DNA from: Thalassotalea_A litorea
Lineage (GTDB): Bacteria > Pseudomonadota > Gammaproteobacteria > Enterobacterales > Alteromonadaceae
Assembly: GCF_043642205.1 (NCBI RefSeq)
Contig: NZ_JBHZSG010000004.1
Location: forward strand, 128,908 to 192,907
Direction: 5' to 3'
DNA: 64,000 bases
A program made the position numbers and the translations under genes. The notes under the pieces were generated by a model. It was not told the DNA's origin, searched no databases, and saw nothing but the letters and a program-made list of their open reading frames with translations. Of the stretch, positions 46,628 through 55,939 are shown in pieces. The first letter of the stretch is position 1. Every line of letters starts with the position of its first letter.

Positions 46628-47143
46628 TTAGCTTGCGCGCTTTTGCAGGCGTGCTTCTTTTTCGAGCTTAGTTTTAATGCGCTGACGTTTTAGTGGCGAC
46701 AAATAGTCGACAAACAATACGCCTTTGAGGTGGTCTAATTCGTGTTGAATACAAATTGCCATTAATTCTGATGCATCAAGAGAAAACTCTTCGCCGTTTT
46801 TATCCAGAGCCTTAACCGTAACTTGGGTGTGACGTTCGACTTTGGCGTAACAGCCCGGAACCGACAGACAACCTTCTTCATTGATCATAATCTCGTCGCT
46901 ATGGTCAATAATTTCTGGGTTTATCAACACGATTGGGTCAGAGCGATCATCGCTCACATCCATGACAACGATACGCTGATGTATGTCTACCTGAGTTGCA
47001 GCAAGACCAACACCATTTTCGTCATACATGGTTTCAAACATGTCTTCGACAATTTTCCGAATTTCATCAGTCACTTCGGCTACTGGGGCGGCGACGGTTG
47101 TTAATCGTTCGTCGGGAAATCTCAATACATTTAAAATAGTCAT
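46628..47143 (-). CDS. def: Peptide deformylase
   Basis: 171 residues. All three family motifs are present: GVGLAATQ (around residues 44-51), EGCLSVPG (around 89-96, metal Cys) and QHELDHLKG (around 132-140, metal His pair and catalytic Glu). It removes N-formyl groups from nascent proteins. It is the first gene of def-fmt-rsmB-trkA. Confidence 0.98.
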   Translation of the reverse strand: MTILNVLRFPDERLTTVAAPVAEVTDEIRKIVEDMFETMYDENGVGLAATQVDIHQRIVVMDVSDDRSDPIVLINPEIIDHSDEIMINEEGCLSVPGCYAKVERHTQVTVKALDKNGEEFSLDASELMAICIQHELDHLKGVLFVDYLSPLKRQRIKTKLEKEARLQKRAS

Positions 47144-47718
47144 GGTGCTAAATACGAATCGCTATGTTCCTGTGAGTTCAATAGGGGTAATTCTAGCCTT
47201 TTTCTTATTAAAAAGATATTTCTAAAGAGGGATAGGAAATTCACGTTTTTAGCAGTTTAGCCTAGTCATCACGCCTACTTTAGGGGAGAGTAAAAGGCCT
47301 TGGTTTATCGCGACGCGGTGTTCCTGACCTGATAATAAAATTTGAGAAAAATTACGCTGTTGGGTTCTCTTAAAGGACAACAGGCTCTAGTCATTTGCCT
47401 AATACAGTGATATGTTTATTAAGCCTTTATTTCCTTGAAGAAATGGGCGTATATACCAGTTCACTTGGGTAGATGAGTAGTCAAAGACGGTTTAAATAAC
47501 GTTGTGGTGTGATGGTAACGATGATATTCCATGCTTTATCTCGGGATCGAATACCTCATCGCGAACTTTTTACCTTGCTTGACGGGAAGCTCTCGTAACG
47601 CTCACTCATTACATTTCTCAATGACTTGGTATTTTCTTGGCAAAGTAAAGTGGTCGACAACTTGTAGGGGAACTTTGTAAGTCTGCAGGCTGCGTTTACT
47701 TAAAATGGAACCAACTAA
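47144..47718. other. def-lysM divergent gap, including a possible 180-base inverted-repeat element
   Basis: No gene recognised in 575 bases. A segment from 47453 (ATACCAGTTCACT) to 47632 (reverse complement ATACCAAGTCATT) is bounded by inverted ends matching at 10 of 13 positions. The ends resemble those of the ATACCAA elements at 7286 and 33249 but are more diverged. Promoters for def and for the LysM gene must lie here but could not be placed with confidence. Confidence 0.35.
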
Positions 47719-48834
47719 ATGCTAAAAAAAATACTAATAACCACTTTCTGCATTCTGACTTCCGCCATGGTTTTCGCAGATCAGCTCAGCATACGAGATG
47801 ATGCGCCGAAGACATACGTGGTTGAAAAAGGGGATACCCTTTGGGACATTTCAGCAATGTATTTGGAAGAGCCATGGTTATGGCCTAAATTATGGCGTTG
47901 GAACCCGGAAATTAATAACCCCCACTTAATTTACCCGGGCGATATCCTACGATTGGCCTTCGATGAAAACGGACAGCCTATTCTGGTTAAAGATGATTCT
48001 GATTCCAGTGGTAAACCGGAATACAAATGGTCACCGCAAATTCGCAAAAAAATGAAGGATGGCAATCCGATCACGATATTGCCTCTGGAAGAGCTTGCAC
48101 CACTGCTTAATTATTCGAACGTACTAACCAAAGACATGCTTGCCGATGCTGGCGTTGTTTTAGGTGCGGACGAAAAATATAAATCTCATGTGGAAGGCGC
48201 TATTTTGTACGCAAAAGGCGATCTGCAAGCGGGTAAAAGTTACGCCATTTATAAGAAAGGTGAGCCAATACTGGATCCGGAGACCGGTGAACAACTTGGT
48301 TTTTATTCAATCTTGGCAGGTACCGCGAAAGGCTTGAGAGATGGTGATAGCGCCAATCGCATTCCCGCATCATTAATGTTGGACGCATCGCGCCGTGAAA
48401 TTCGAGCCGGTGATGTTATTCTGGAAGTTAACAACGAACAGTTGTTACCGGCGTTTTATCAGATGCGCCTGGCGGAAGGTAAAGATGTTCAGGCTTTATT
48501 TATCAACAATGCTAACGATGCTCGAGAATTTGGCAAGTTAGAGATTGTGCTGTTAAATAAAGGTGAAAATGCCAATCTTTTACCTGGCGAAATCTACGTG
48601 ATTAATCGCCAGAGTCCGGAAGTGATTGATACCGAAGACGGGCCCATCTATGAAGAAGATGCGTCACGATGGTATCGCTTGACCAAGGACGACGAATCGG
48701 AAGACCGTTATAAGATGCCAACGGAAAATATTGGCCAGCTTATGGTATTCAAAGTTCAGGAAAAAACCAGCTTTGCTGTTGTGTTGGCAACCACCAAGCC
48801 AATACGATTATCCGATAAGGTGACTGCCCCTTAA
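47719..48834 (+). CDS. Secreted LysM-domain peptidoglycan-binding protein
   Basis: 371 residues. A signal peptide (MLKKILITTFCILTSAMVFA) is followed by a LysM domain at about residues 33-82 (YVVEKGDTLWDISAMYL...PWLWPKLWRWNPEI...IYPGDILRL). The remaining roughly 290 residues are of unknown fold without visible catalytic motifs. A LysM protein in this position, between def and dprA, is common in Vibrio and Shewanella-like genomes. It probably binds peptidoglycan in the periplasm. It is monocistronic with its own terminator. Confidence 0.9.
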   Translation: MLKKILITTFCILTSAMVFADQLSIRDDAPKTYVVEKGDTLWDISAMYLEEPWLWPKLWRWNPEINNPHLIYPGDILRLAFDENGQPILVKDDSDSSGKPEYKWSPQIRKKMKDGNPITILPLEELAPLLNYSNVLTKDMLADAGVVLGADEKYKSHVEGAILYAKGDLQAGKSYAIYKKGEPILDPETGEQLGFYSILAGTAKGLRDGDSANRIPASLMLDASRREIRAGDVILEVNNEQLLPAFYQMRLAEGKDVQALFINNANDAREFGKLEIVLLNKGENANLLPGEIYVINRQSPEVIDTEDGPIYEEDASRWYRLTKDDESEDRYKMPTENIGQLMVFKVQEKTSFAVVLATTKPIRLSDKVTAP

Positions 48835-48844
48835 GCAGTGTATC

Positions 48845-48870
48845 AAAGGGCCTATAGGCCCTTTTTTATT
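48845..48870 (+). terminator. Rho-independent terminator of the LysM gene
   Basis: AAAGGGCC-TATA-GGCCCTTT stem-loop continuing into six T, starting 11 bases after the stop codon. Confidence 0.9.
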
Positions 48871-48909
48871 ATTGGCGCTGCCCTGAACAAATAGATACTG
48901 GGAGGGGAT

Positions 48910-50001
48910 ATGTCCAACACCATTTACTGGCTTGCTATGGTAAAACTTACCGGAGTGCGTCATCAACTTAAGCTGCAATTGCTCAACCAATATTCCCCTT
49001 CGCAATTGTTTCAAATGAATCGTCAACAGTTAATATCGCTTGGGTTGTCTAACCCTCAGGCGGCAAAGTTTAATCAAGCATTGATAGATGACGCTCAGGC
49101 ATTATTTACTCAGTGTCAGGCGCTAAATATTGTCTGTATTGATTTGCAACACGCAAGCTACCCACCTTTACTTAAAGAGATCAGCGACCCACCACTTGTG
49201 CTATTTGTTCAGGGCAATCAAGCTCTGCTTGATCAAGTTCAGTTAGCCATTGTTGGCCCCAGGATGGCGACATTCAGTGCCTTGGATATTGCAGAGGACT
49301 TTGCCAGAGGCTTATCAGAAACCGGGTTTATCGTGACATCAGGGCTTGCGCTTGGGATTGATAGTGCAGCCCATAGGGGGGCGTTAATGGGGGCTGGCAA
49401 AACCGTTGCGGTTGTCGCGACAGGATTGGATCAGGTATATCCGCGTAGAAATCGTGACCTGGTTACCCAGATCCTGAACCAGGAAGGTACCATAGTGTCA
49501 GAATATTTACCTGGGACGCCACCACGAGCGGGTAACTTTCCCCGAAGAAATCGTATCATCACCGGGTTGAGTTTAGGGACACTAGTGGTAGAAGCGGCAT
49601 TGAAAAGCGGTAGTCTGATCTCTGCTCGCCTTGCCATGGAGCAAAACCGAGAGGTGTTCGCTATCCCTGGTTCAATTAACAACGCCAATTCAAAGGGTTG
49701 TCATCAGTTGATAAAGCAAGGGGCACATTTGGTTGAAACAACAGAAGATATCAGCTCAGTCTTGGTTCCATTAACAGCGAATTTACAAGCGCAGAAAATT
49801 CCTAAAAAAATCAAAAAAATCGAATCACAAGGCTTGTTTCTCGACCCATTGTTAGCTAGTGTGGACTATGAAGCAACGCCCGCAGACGTGGTTGCTTTCC
49901 GGTGTAAACTTCCTGTAGAAGAAGTGTTAACCCGGCTTACCATTCTGGAGCTAAGAGGGCTGGTTGTTGCGGTACCAGGTGGCTTCCTAAAACAAAAATA
50001 G
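48910..50001 (+). CDS. dprA: DNA-processing protein DprA (Smf)
   Basis: 363 residues. An N-terminal SAM/HhH-like region leads to the Rossmann domain (VGPRMATFSALDIAEDFARGLSETGFIVTSGLALGIDSAAHRGAL, around residues 113-165), with GNFPRRNRIITGLS following. A C-terminal winged helix (about 300-360) closes it. DprA loads RecA on incoming single-stranded DNA in transformation. A strong GGAGGGG ribosome binding site precedes the ATG. It is followed by smg after nine bases. Confidence 0.97.
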   Translation: MSNTIYWLAMVKLTGVRHQLKLQLLNQYSPSQLFQMNRQQLISLGLSNPQAAKFNQALIDDAQALFTQCQALNIVCIDLQHASYPPLLKEISDPPLVLFVQGNQALLDQVQLAIVGPRMATFSALDIAEDFARGLSETGFIVTSGLALGIDSAAHRGALMGAGKTVAVVATGLDQVYPRRNRDLVTQILNQEGTIVSEYLPGTPPRAGNFPRRNRIITGLSLGTLVVEAALKSGSLISARLAMEQNREVFAIPGSINNANSKGCHQLIKQGAHLVETTEDISSVLVPLTANLQAQKIPKKIKKIESQGLFLDPLLASVDYEATPADVVAFRCKLPVEEVLTRLTILELRGLVVAVPGGFLKQK

Positions 50002-50010
50002 GGGATAGTT

Positions 50011-50484
50011 ATGTTCGATATTCTTATGTACCTTTTTGAGAACTATATTCATAGTGAAGCCGAGGTAATGGTCGATCATGATGTCCTGACCGATGAATTG
50101 ACGCGTGCTGGATTCCATCAGGATGAAATCTATAAAGCCCTTTCATGGTTAGAGAAGCTCGCCAATCTACAAAATACCGATGCCTACAACTTCTTAACTA
50201 AACGTCCACAACAATCCGTTCGCATCTATACGCCGCAGGAAACCCGTTTTTTGGATACCGAATGCCGCGGTTTTTTGATGTTTCTTGAAAACGTCAATGT
50301 CCTGGATTTTGCTACCCGGGAAATGGTCATCGACCGCGTACTTGAGCTGGATACCAAAGATTTCAATATTGATGATTTGAAATGGGTGGTGTTGATGGTG
50401 CTGTTTAACGTTCCAGGAAAAGAATCAGCATATTCGCAAATGGAAGATCTCATTTTTGATGAATGCGAAGGTCCGTTGCACTAG
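50011..50484 (+). CDS. smg: Smg family protein (DUF494)
   Basis: 157 residues, the length of E. coli Smg. It begins MFDILMYLFENYIHSEAEVMVD and contains the conserved RFLDTECRGFLMFLEN and VVLMVLFNVPGKE segments. The biochemical function is unknown. It is translated from a GATAGTT-spaced start just behind dprA, consistent with one operon. Confidence 0.95.
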   Translation: MFDILMYLFENYIHSEAEVMVDHDVLTDELTRAGFHQDEIYKALSWLEKLANLQNTDAYNFLTKRPQQSVRIYTPQETRFLDTECRGFLMFLENVNVLDFATREMVIDRVLELDTKDFNIDDLKWVVLMVLFNVPGKESAYSQMEDLIFDECEGPLH

Positions 50485-50598
50485 CGCTATTGAATTTTTC
50501 TGGGGGCAACCAGCAATAGAAAAATTTAACCAAAAACAAGCTCATTCAAAAAAACCATAAAGATAAGCTGCTCATGGTATAAACGCCGGACGTAAAGT

Positions 50599-50626
50599 TT
50601 GGCGTGCAAACTTTCTGTGTCATAAT
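50599..50626 (+). promoter_or_regulatory. Candidate promoter of yrdD
   Basis: TTGGCG (50599-50604) and CATAAT (50621-50626) are separated by 16 bases and lie about 35 bases before the yrdD ATG. The smg-yrdD gap of 175 bases would otherwise be empty. Confidence 0.45.
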
Positions 50627-50659
50627 AGAGCCCTCATTTCATCTTTGGGGTGCGTTAGC

Positions 50660-51211
50660 ATGTCAAAAACCGATAAATCATTGTTCTCTTTGCATGAGCA
50701 TGCGCTACAAAAGGCCAATGAAACTTGTCCGGTATGTGACGCGCCATTGCAAATCAAGCATTCAAAGGCCGGAAGCTTTTGGGGCTGTAGCCAATATCCT
50801 CAGTGTGATTACACCCGCCCGGTAAAAGAAGCTTCGCAATTTGAAGAGCAAGTTATCGCTGGCAGTGAGTGCCCTAAATGTGGCCAAACCCTGGCGGTGA
50901 AGCAGGGGCGTTATGGCATGTTTATCGGTTGCTCAAATTTTCCCGCTTGTGATCATATTGAACACGAACAGGAACAAATCCTCGACGTACAATGCCCGAA
51001 TTGCAAAAAAGGTCATTTACAGGAAAAGAACAGTCGCTTTGGTAAAACTTTTTATGCCTGCGATACATACCCGACATGCAAGTTTGCGGTTAACCATCCT
51101 CCGGTAGCCGGCGCCTGTTCTGCATGTGACTATCCATTACTGATTAAGCGAAATATGGCTGCGGGCGAGAAGCTCCAGTGTGCCAATAAAAAGTGCGGAA
51201 AGTTCCAGTAG
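50660..51211 (+). CDS. yrdD: Zinc-ribbon protein related to the topoisomerase I C-terminus (YrdD-like)
   Basis: 183 residues from MSKTDKSLFSLHEH; a TTG five codons earlier is less likely. Four C4 zinc-ribbon units are seen: CPVC...CSQYPQC (from about residue 24), CPKC...CSNFPAC, CPNC...CDTYPTC and CSAC...CANKKC. The first three match the topoisomerase I C-terminal repeat type. There is no topoisomerase catalytic domain. Nucleic-acid binding is likely; the cellular role is unknown. In E. coli the gene sits directly before tsaC, but here several kilobases of other DNA intervene. Confidence 0.92.
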   Translation: MSKTDKSLFSLHEHALQKANETCPVCDAPLQIKHSKAGSFWGCSQYPQCDYTRPVKEASQFEEQVIAGSECPKCGQTLAVKQGRYGMFIGCSNFPACDHIEHEQEQILDVQCPNCKKGHLQEKNSRFGKTFYACDTYPTCKFAVNHPPVAGACSACDYPLLIKRNMAAGEKLQCANKKCGKFQ

Positions 51212-52020
51212 GCGGGAGTTGAAACGCCCAACTCCCTTAGCACGTATCGCAAGCGATACTTCGGGAACGCGGCGGAAAACGTCGTTTCGAGTACGCTGAT
51301 GTTATCAGCTCTGAGTTGCCGACATGGACGTTGGTATGCAGAATTTGTCAGGAACCTAAATTCTGTACCCGCGACACAAAACATCGCTTCGAGTGAAAAC
51401 CCACAAAAACCTACGTCATGCCGTGATACTACACGGCATCTAGGGCGAGAGCCGAACGGCTCTGATGTGCCAATAACGGGAATTGAAATTCCCTCAAGGT
51501 GGAGAAAGAAACAAGTTTCTTTGGGTGGAGATTACGATAAATCGTAATGGAGGGATAATGCGCAAAACGCATTGGGTGGATAACGTTTCATTTTATGAAA
51601 CGTTGGTAAAAGCAAAAAAGCTCGCGTCATGCCGTGACACTACACGGCATCTAAGGCTAGAGCCGAACGTCTCTGATGTGCCAATAAGAGCAGTACGTAT
51701 CGCAAGCGATACTCCGGAAACGCGACGAAAAACGTCGCTTCGAGTACGCTGAAGTCATCAGCTCCGAGTACACGCTGTTTCGAGTTTCCTATATAGATAT
51801 AGGTATGTCGACAGCGTCTGTCGTTACATGGATGTAATTTATTAGAGCAATGCATGGATGACGGTATATCGATTGTGTCCGTCGTTACATGGACGTAATT
51901 TATTAGAGCAATGCAGGAGCAATTGCCGAGAACTGACAATCGATTCAATTGCCGAGAACTGGCTGTCGATTCATGCACACCCAGCCTCGCGTCATCTCCT
52001 GCCACGACAGGGGTCTTAGC
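51212..52020. repeat. Hairpin-chain composite repeat, copy B, with three REP cores
   Basis: A non-coding array of consecutive short palindromes. Arms visible: 51214-51236, 51244-51259, REP 51414-51441, 51448-51463, 51478-51493, 51505-51522, 51531-51548, 51557-51573, 51582-51604, REP 51624-51652, 51659-51674, 51697-51712, 51722-51738, REP 51989-52016. Direct repeats link 51243-51320 with 51697-51775, 51413-51476 with 51624-51687, and two roughly 60-base units at about 51820-51915. A 32-base unit (CAATTGCCGAGAACTG...) is tandem at 51930-51975. Several frames of 80-120 codons cross it on both strands with no ribosome binding sites and no family similarity. Confidence 0.8.
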
Positions 52021-52052
52021 TAAAATCGAATATCTGAAAAGTGCCCAAACTG

Positions 52053-52068
52053 TGTGAAATCCTTCACA
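52053..52068. promoter_or_regulatory. CRP-type site upstream of the DUF3604 gene
   Basis: TGTGA-AATCCT-TCACA is an exact match to the TGTGA-N6-TCACA core of CRP/Vfr-type sites, 82 bases before the start codon. Confidence 0.65.
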
Positions 52069-52073
52069 ATTTA

Positions 52074-52097
52074 AAATTACTTATTTCTAAGTAATTT
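52074..52097. promoter_or_regulatory. Perfect 10-base palindrome in the DUF3604 promoter region
   Basis: AAATTACTTA-TTTC-TAAGTAATTT: ten-base arms with a four-base loop, immediately downstream of the CRP-type site. It could be a second operator or a leader hairpin. No T-run follows. Confidence 0.5.
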
Positions 52098-52150
52098 AGT
52101 AGTCTGTGGTCTACGCTTTTGGTAGTTGAAATCGATACAGGCACAAAGTA

Positions 52151-54013
52151 ATGCAATTTCTCGTTCGCAATGCTATCACTTTAGTTATCGTCACCTCTTT
52201 TGCTGCGACTAACTCATTAGCTGCAGGGGATTATCCAGAGAACGTCTATTTTGGCGATACACACAATCATACGGGTAATTCGTTTGATGTATATCTGTTT
52301 GGCACTCCATCTTCGACGCCAGATACTGCGTTCAGATTTGCTAAAGGAGAAAAAGTTACCAGTCCAACGACTAATGAAGAATGGCAAATAAATGAACCTC
52401 TTGATTTTTTAGTCATTGCCGATCATGCCGAGATGATGGGTGCAATGCCGCTCTTGTATGACGAAAACCTTGCTGATCTGGCAAATACCAAATCAGGTAA
52501 AGCATTTATAAAACTTGCCGGCAAAAAAACTGAAGAAGAATTACTCGAAGTCTACTATGAACTTCAAAATGCGAATGATGGTAAAGAGAACAAGCTAGGC
52601 ATTACCGGTCAGGAAATGGCAAAGGATTTGCACTCTGGAGAAAAGAGGCGCACCGCTTGGGAGAGGTATATCGAGACTGCTGATAAACATAATGAGCCAG
52701 GTAAATTTTCTGCCATTATCGGTTGGGAGTGGACTTCGACAACAGGGGGGGCCAATTTGCATCGTGTGGTTTTTCAGGCTCAGGACGGCAGCACCGCAAA
52801 AAAATATCTCCCTTACAGCACATTGGAAAGTGATGACCCAGAGGATTTATGGGCTTGGTTACAACAAACCAGCGATGCTACAGGCGCTGACTTTGTGGCA
52901 ATCCCTCATAATCCAAACCTAAGCATGAGACGCATGTTTCCAATGCTTAGAAATAATGGTGAACCTATAGATAAGGCCTATGCCGAGACGCGTTCCAAAT
53001 GGGAACCCGCCGTTGAAGCAACACAAATAAAAGGGGATTCTGAGACCCACCCAGCCTTGTCTCCAAATGATGAATTTGCTGACTTTGAGACATATAACTT
53101 TATTTTAACCCCTGACGGTTCTTTAGCAGAGCCTGATAAAGCGGATTATATGCGTACTGGATTATTGCGCGGTTTGGAATTTCAACAAAAACTTGGAGCC
53201 AACCCTTTCAAAGTTGGTATGATTGGCAGCACTGACTCGCACACCGGGATAACTGCGGTAGAAGAAAATAACTTTGCAGGAAAAGGGCAACACGATGCGA
53301 AGCCTGAGCAACGCTCACATCCCACAGGAATAGGCAGTTCGAAAGGGTGGGATATGGCAGCTGCGGGTTACGCCGCAGTTTGGGCAAAGGAAAACACTCG
53401 AGAAGCAATTTTTGAGGCATTTAAACGAAAAGAAGTTTACGCTACTTCCGGCCCAAGAATTAAGCTTCGCTTCTTTGGTGGTTTCGGTTTCGACCTTGAT
53501 AAAGTAGGCACATCGGACATGGCTACCATGGGATATGAAAAAGGCGTCCCGATGGGCGGAGATTTAGTTGGTAATGGCAATGACTCTCCAGCGTTTATGG
53601 TGCAGGTAATGAAAGCGCCTGATGGTGCAAACCTGGATCGGGTACAAATAGTCAAAGGCTGGGTTGATAAATCAGGCAAATCGTATGAGCGCATATATGA
53701 TATCGCCGTTTCTGACGACCGAACAATCGACGACAGTGGTCGTTGTCAGGAGCCCGTAGGAAATACTGTTGATTTAAAAACGGGTAAATACGAAAACACC
53801 ATTGGTGCAACACAGTTTTCTGTTGGCTGGAAAGATCCAAACTTTGATGAAGGGCAATCGGCGTTCTACTATGTTCGCGCATTGGAAATTCCGACTCCTA
53901 GGTACTCGTTATTAGATGCTATTCAACTGGGCATCGATGTGAAAGATACAAAACACCCTGCGACAATTCAGGAACGAGTTTACAGTACCCCAATTTGGTA
54001 TACGCCTAAATAA
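52151..54013 (+). CDS. Secreted DUF3604-domain protein
   Basis: 620 residues with a signal peptide (about residues 1-24, ending NSLAA). The DUF3604 features are YFGDTHNHTGNS near the N-terminus of the mature protein, DFLVIADHAEMMG, IIGWEWTSTTGGANLHRV, IPHNPNLSMRR and GMIGSTDSHTGI. The spread of His and Asp resembles PHP-type metal-dependent phosphoesterases, so a metal-dependent hydrolase is likely, but the substrate is unknown. It stands alone between repeats and purK and has a CRP-type site upstream, so carbon-source control is plausible. It interrupts the usual yrdD-tsaC neighbourhood, suggesting insertion. Confidence 0.88.
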   Translation: MQFLVRNAITLVIVTSFAATNSLAAGDYPENVYFGDTHNHTGNSFDVYLFGTPSSTPDTAFRFAKGEKVTSPTTNEEWQINEPLDFLVIADHAEMMGAMPLLYDENLADLANTKSGKAFIKLAGKKTEEELLEVYYELQNANDGKENKLGITGQEMAKDLHSGEKRRTAWERYIETADKHNEPGKFSAIIGWEWTSTTGGANLHRVVFQAQDGSTAKKYLPYSTLESDDPEDLWAWLQQTSDATGADFVAIPHNPNLSMRRMFPMLRNNGEPIDKAYAETRSKWEPAVEATQIKGDSETHPALSPNDEFADFETYNFILTPDGSLAEPDKADYMRTGLLRGLEFQQKLGANPFKVGMIGSTDSHTGITAVEENNFAGKGQHDAKPEQRSHPTGIGSSKGWDMAAAGYAAVWAKENTREAIFEAFKRKEVYATSGPRIKLRFFGGFGFDLDKVGTSDMATMGYEKGVPMGGDLVGNGNDSPAFMVQVMKAPDGANLDRVQIVKGWVDKSGKSYERIYDIAVSDDRTIDDSGRCQEPVGNTVDLKTGKYENTIGATQFSVGWKDPNFDEGQSAFYYVRALEIPTPRYSLLDAIQLGIDVKDTKHPATIQERVYSTPIWYTPK

Positions 54014-54233
54014 AGTTAATTAATCTGGGCATGAGCCGCTTCAAAGTTTTTTAGAAAACTAAAACCCTACGTACATGGGATTGTGTTGTCGGCCACTTAC
54101 AGAATGAGCACATGTACCCTTGAAGGAATGAATAATAAAATTAAACTCATCAAGAGAATGCTTATGGTTATCGAGATTCAGCGTACTTTTTCTTATAGAT
54201 AAAAGCGGCATTTCCCGTAAAGTGCGACGAACC

Positions 54234-54266
54234 ATAAAAAAAAAGCGCCTTCCGGCGCTTTTTCTG
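54234..54266 (-). terminator. Rho-independent terminator of purEK
   Basis: On the minus strand AAAAAGCGCC-GGAA-GGCGCTTTTT with a run of nine T lies directly after the purK stop. The 220 bases between the DUF3604 stop and this stem hold no recognisable gene. Confidence 0.9.
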
Positions 54267-54268
54267 TT

Positions 54269-55411
54269 TTAGCTAATGTCGCTGACGTACTGTTTAACTC
54301 CCGGAAAGTCTTGCTCCGGCAGTATTTCAGTAATTTTTGCCAATCGTGCTAACAACTCGGCTTTATCTGCACCACTTACATTGATATGGCCCATTTTACG
54401 ACCTGGACGTTTACTTTTGCCATACCAGTGGAGTTGTGTGGCTGTAACAGACAGGATTTCATCGGGAACCGTATCGGCGCCGAGAATGTTAATCATTGCT
54501 GTTGGCCGCACTAGTTCAGTGCTGCCCACTGGTAATCCGCTAACGGCGCGAATATGATTTGCAAATTGACAGGTATCCGCTCCTTGTTGAGTCCAGTGAC
54601 CCGAGTTATGAACCCGTGGCGCAATCTCATTAACCAATAATTTGTCACCAACCTGGAAGAACTCAATCGCTAAAACGCCAACATAGTCTAATGCATTGGC
54701 AACTTTCGCAAACGCATCGGCAGCTTGTTGTTGCAGCCCTTGATGTTCGCCAGTCGCTAGTGAAACACTAAGAACACCGTTGCTGTGATGATTCTCCGTT
54801 AAAGGATATGCGAAAGTATTACCGTGAATATCACGGACTCCAACCATGGAAACTTCGCGATCAAATGGGATCATTTTTTCAGCGATAATTCCCTGAGGAA
54901 CACGGCCTTTAGCTTGCTCTAGAAATGCAGCAATATCGTCCCAAATCAGATCCACATCGCTGTCTGCTTTGATACGCCATTGGCCTTTGCCATCATAGCC
55001 TTCTAAGGCACTTTTGAGTACCAAAGGAACGTTAAGCGTTTCAATCGCTGCTAACAAATCGTCTTTGCTTTCAATCACACGATAGGGCGCATTGGCAACC
55101 TCGGCTTTATCCAACAATGCTTTTTCCAGACGACGATCGCCTCCAGTTTTTATGGCTTGACTGGTAGGGCGGAGTTTTCCTGATGCTTCACACACCGATA
55201 ATGTCTGGTGGTCAATGTGCTCAAACTCGGCAGTGATGATATCCGCAAACTCAATGCCTTGTGCGAGATCGCCAAAGGTCAATTGTGGTGCTAGCGGATC
55301 GATAACGGTTTTGCTGCCAACATCAAACGCACGAATCACGATGTCTAAGGGTTTGCTTGCCAGAGCCATCATTCGTGCCAGCTGGCCGGCACCTAACACT
55401 AAAACATTCAT
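54269..55411 (-). CDS. purK: 5-(carboxyamino)imidazole ribonucleotide synthase
   Basis: 380 residues, ATP-grasp family. The N-terminal VLGAGQLARMMALAS motif binds nucleotide. The VLKSALEGYDGKGQWRI and AEKMIPFDREVSMVGVRD segments form the ATP-grasp fold, and NEIAPRVHNSGHWTQQGA is the Mg-ATP site near residue 260. It converts AIR, bicarbonate and ATP to N5-CAIR. It follows purE by six bases. Confidence 0.98.
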   Translation of the reverse strand: MNVLVLGAGQLARMMALASKPLDIVIRAFDVGSKTVIDPLAPQLTFGDLAQGIEFADIITAEFEHIDHQTLSVCEASGKLRPTSQAIKTGGDRRLEKALLDKAEVANAPYRVIESKDDLLAAIETLNVPLVLKSALEGYDGKGQWRIKADSDVDLIWDDIAAFLEQAKGRVPQGIIAEKMIPFDREVSMVGVRDIHGNTFAYPLTENHHSNGVLSVSLATGEHQGLQQQAADAFAKVANALDYVGVLAIEFFQVGDKLLVNEIAPRVHNSGHWTQQGADTCQFANHIRAVSGLPVGSTELVRPTAMINILGADTVPDEILSVTATQLHWYGKSKRPGRKMGHINVSGADKAELLARLAKITEILPEQDFPGVKQYVSDIS

Positions 55412-55417
55412 CAGCGA

Positions 55418-55903
55418 TTAAGGCTCCTGAGGATTTGGGTTATCAAGAATGGTTTGCGTTTGAATACGACGAAATTCTTCGATAGCGTTCATTACGGTTT
55501 CATCATGTGTCGCCAGAATCTGCGCCGCCAGCAGGCCAGCGTTAGCAGCACCAGCTATACCGATAGCTAAGGTACCAACAGCGATACCTTTAGGCATCTG
55601 AACGATGGATAACAATGAATCCTGTCCGGACAACGCCTTGGATTGTACTGGTACACCAAGAACCGGAAGCGGGGTAAATGCTGCAGTCATACCTGGAAGA
55701 TGCGCAGCGCCACCAGCACCTGCAATAATGACTTTAATGCCACGTTCTTTCGCAGCTTCAGCGTATTCGGCAAGCAAGTGAGGAGTGCGGTGTGCAGAGA
55801 CAACCTTGGTCTCATAACTTACGTTCAAAGAATCCAGCATTTCTGCTGCATGTTTCATTGTCGGCCAATCAGATTTTGACCCCATGATAATGCCCACTTT
55901 CAT
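55418..55903 (-). CDS. purE: N5-carboxyaminoimidazole ribonucleotide mutase
   Basis: 161 residues. Class I PurE motifs are intact: MGSKSDWPTM (residues 8-17), VSAHRTP with the catalytic His, and AGAGGAAHLPGM. It rearranges N5-CAIR to CAIR in purine synthesis, taking the product of PurK. It is first in purE-purK. Confidence 0.98.
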   Translation of the reverse strand: MKVGIIMGSKSDWPTMKHAAEMLDSLNVSYETKVVSAHRTPHLLAEYAEAAKERGIKVIIAGAGGAAHLPGMTAAFTPLPVLGVPVQSKALSGQDSLLSIVQMPKGIAVGTLAIGIAGAANAGLLAAQILATHDETVMNAIEEFRRIQTQTILDNPNPQEP

Positions 55904-55939
55904 GTTACACGCCTATTTATCTATCAACTAAAAAGAACT

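Noticed and set aside
51299..52005. Several 80-120 codon frames on both strands
   Set aside because: They are translations of palindromic repeats (the same short peptides such as CRDTTRHL recur because the DNA repeats), with no initiation signals.
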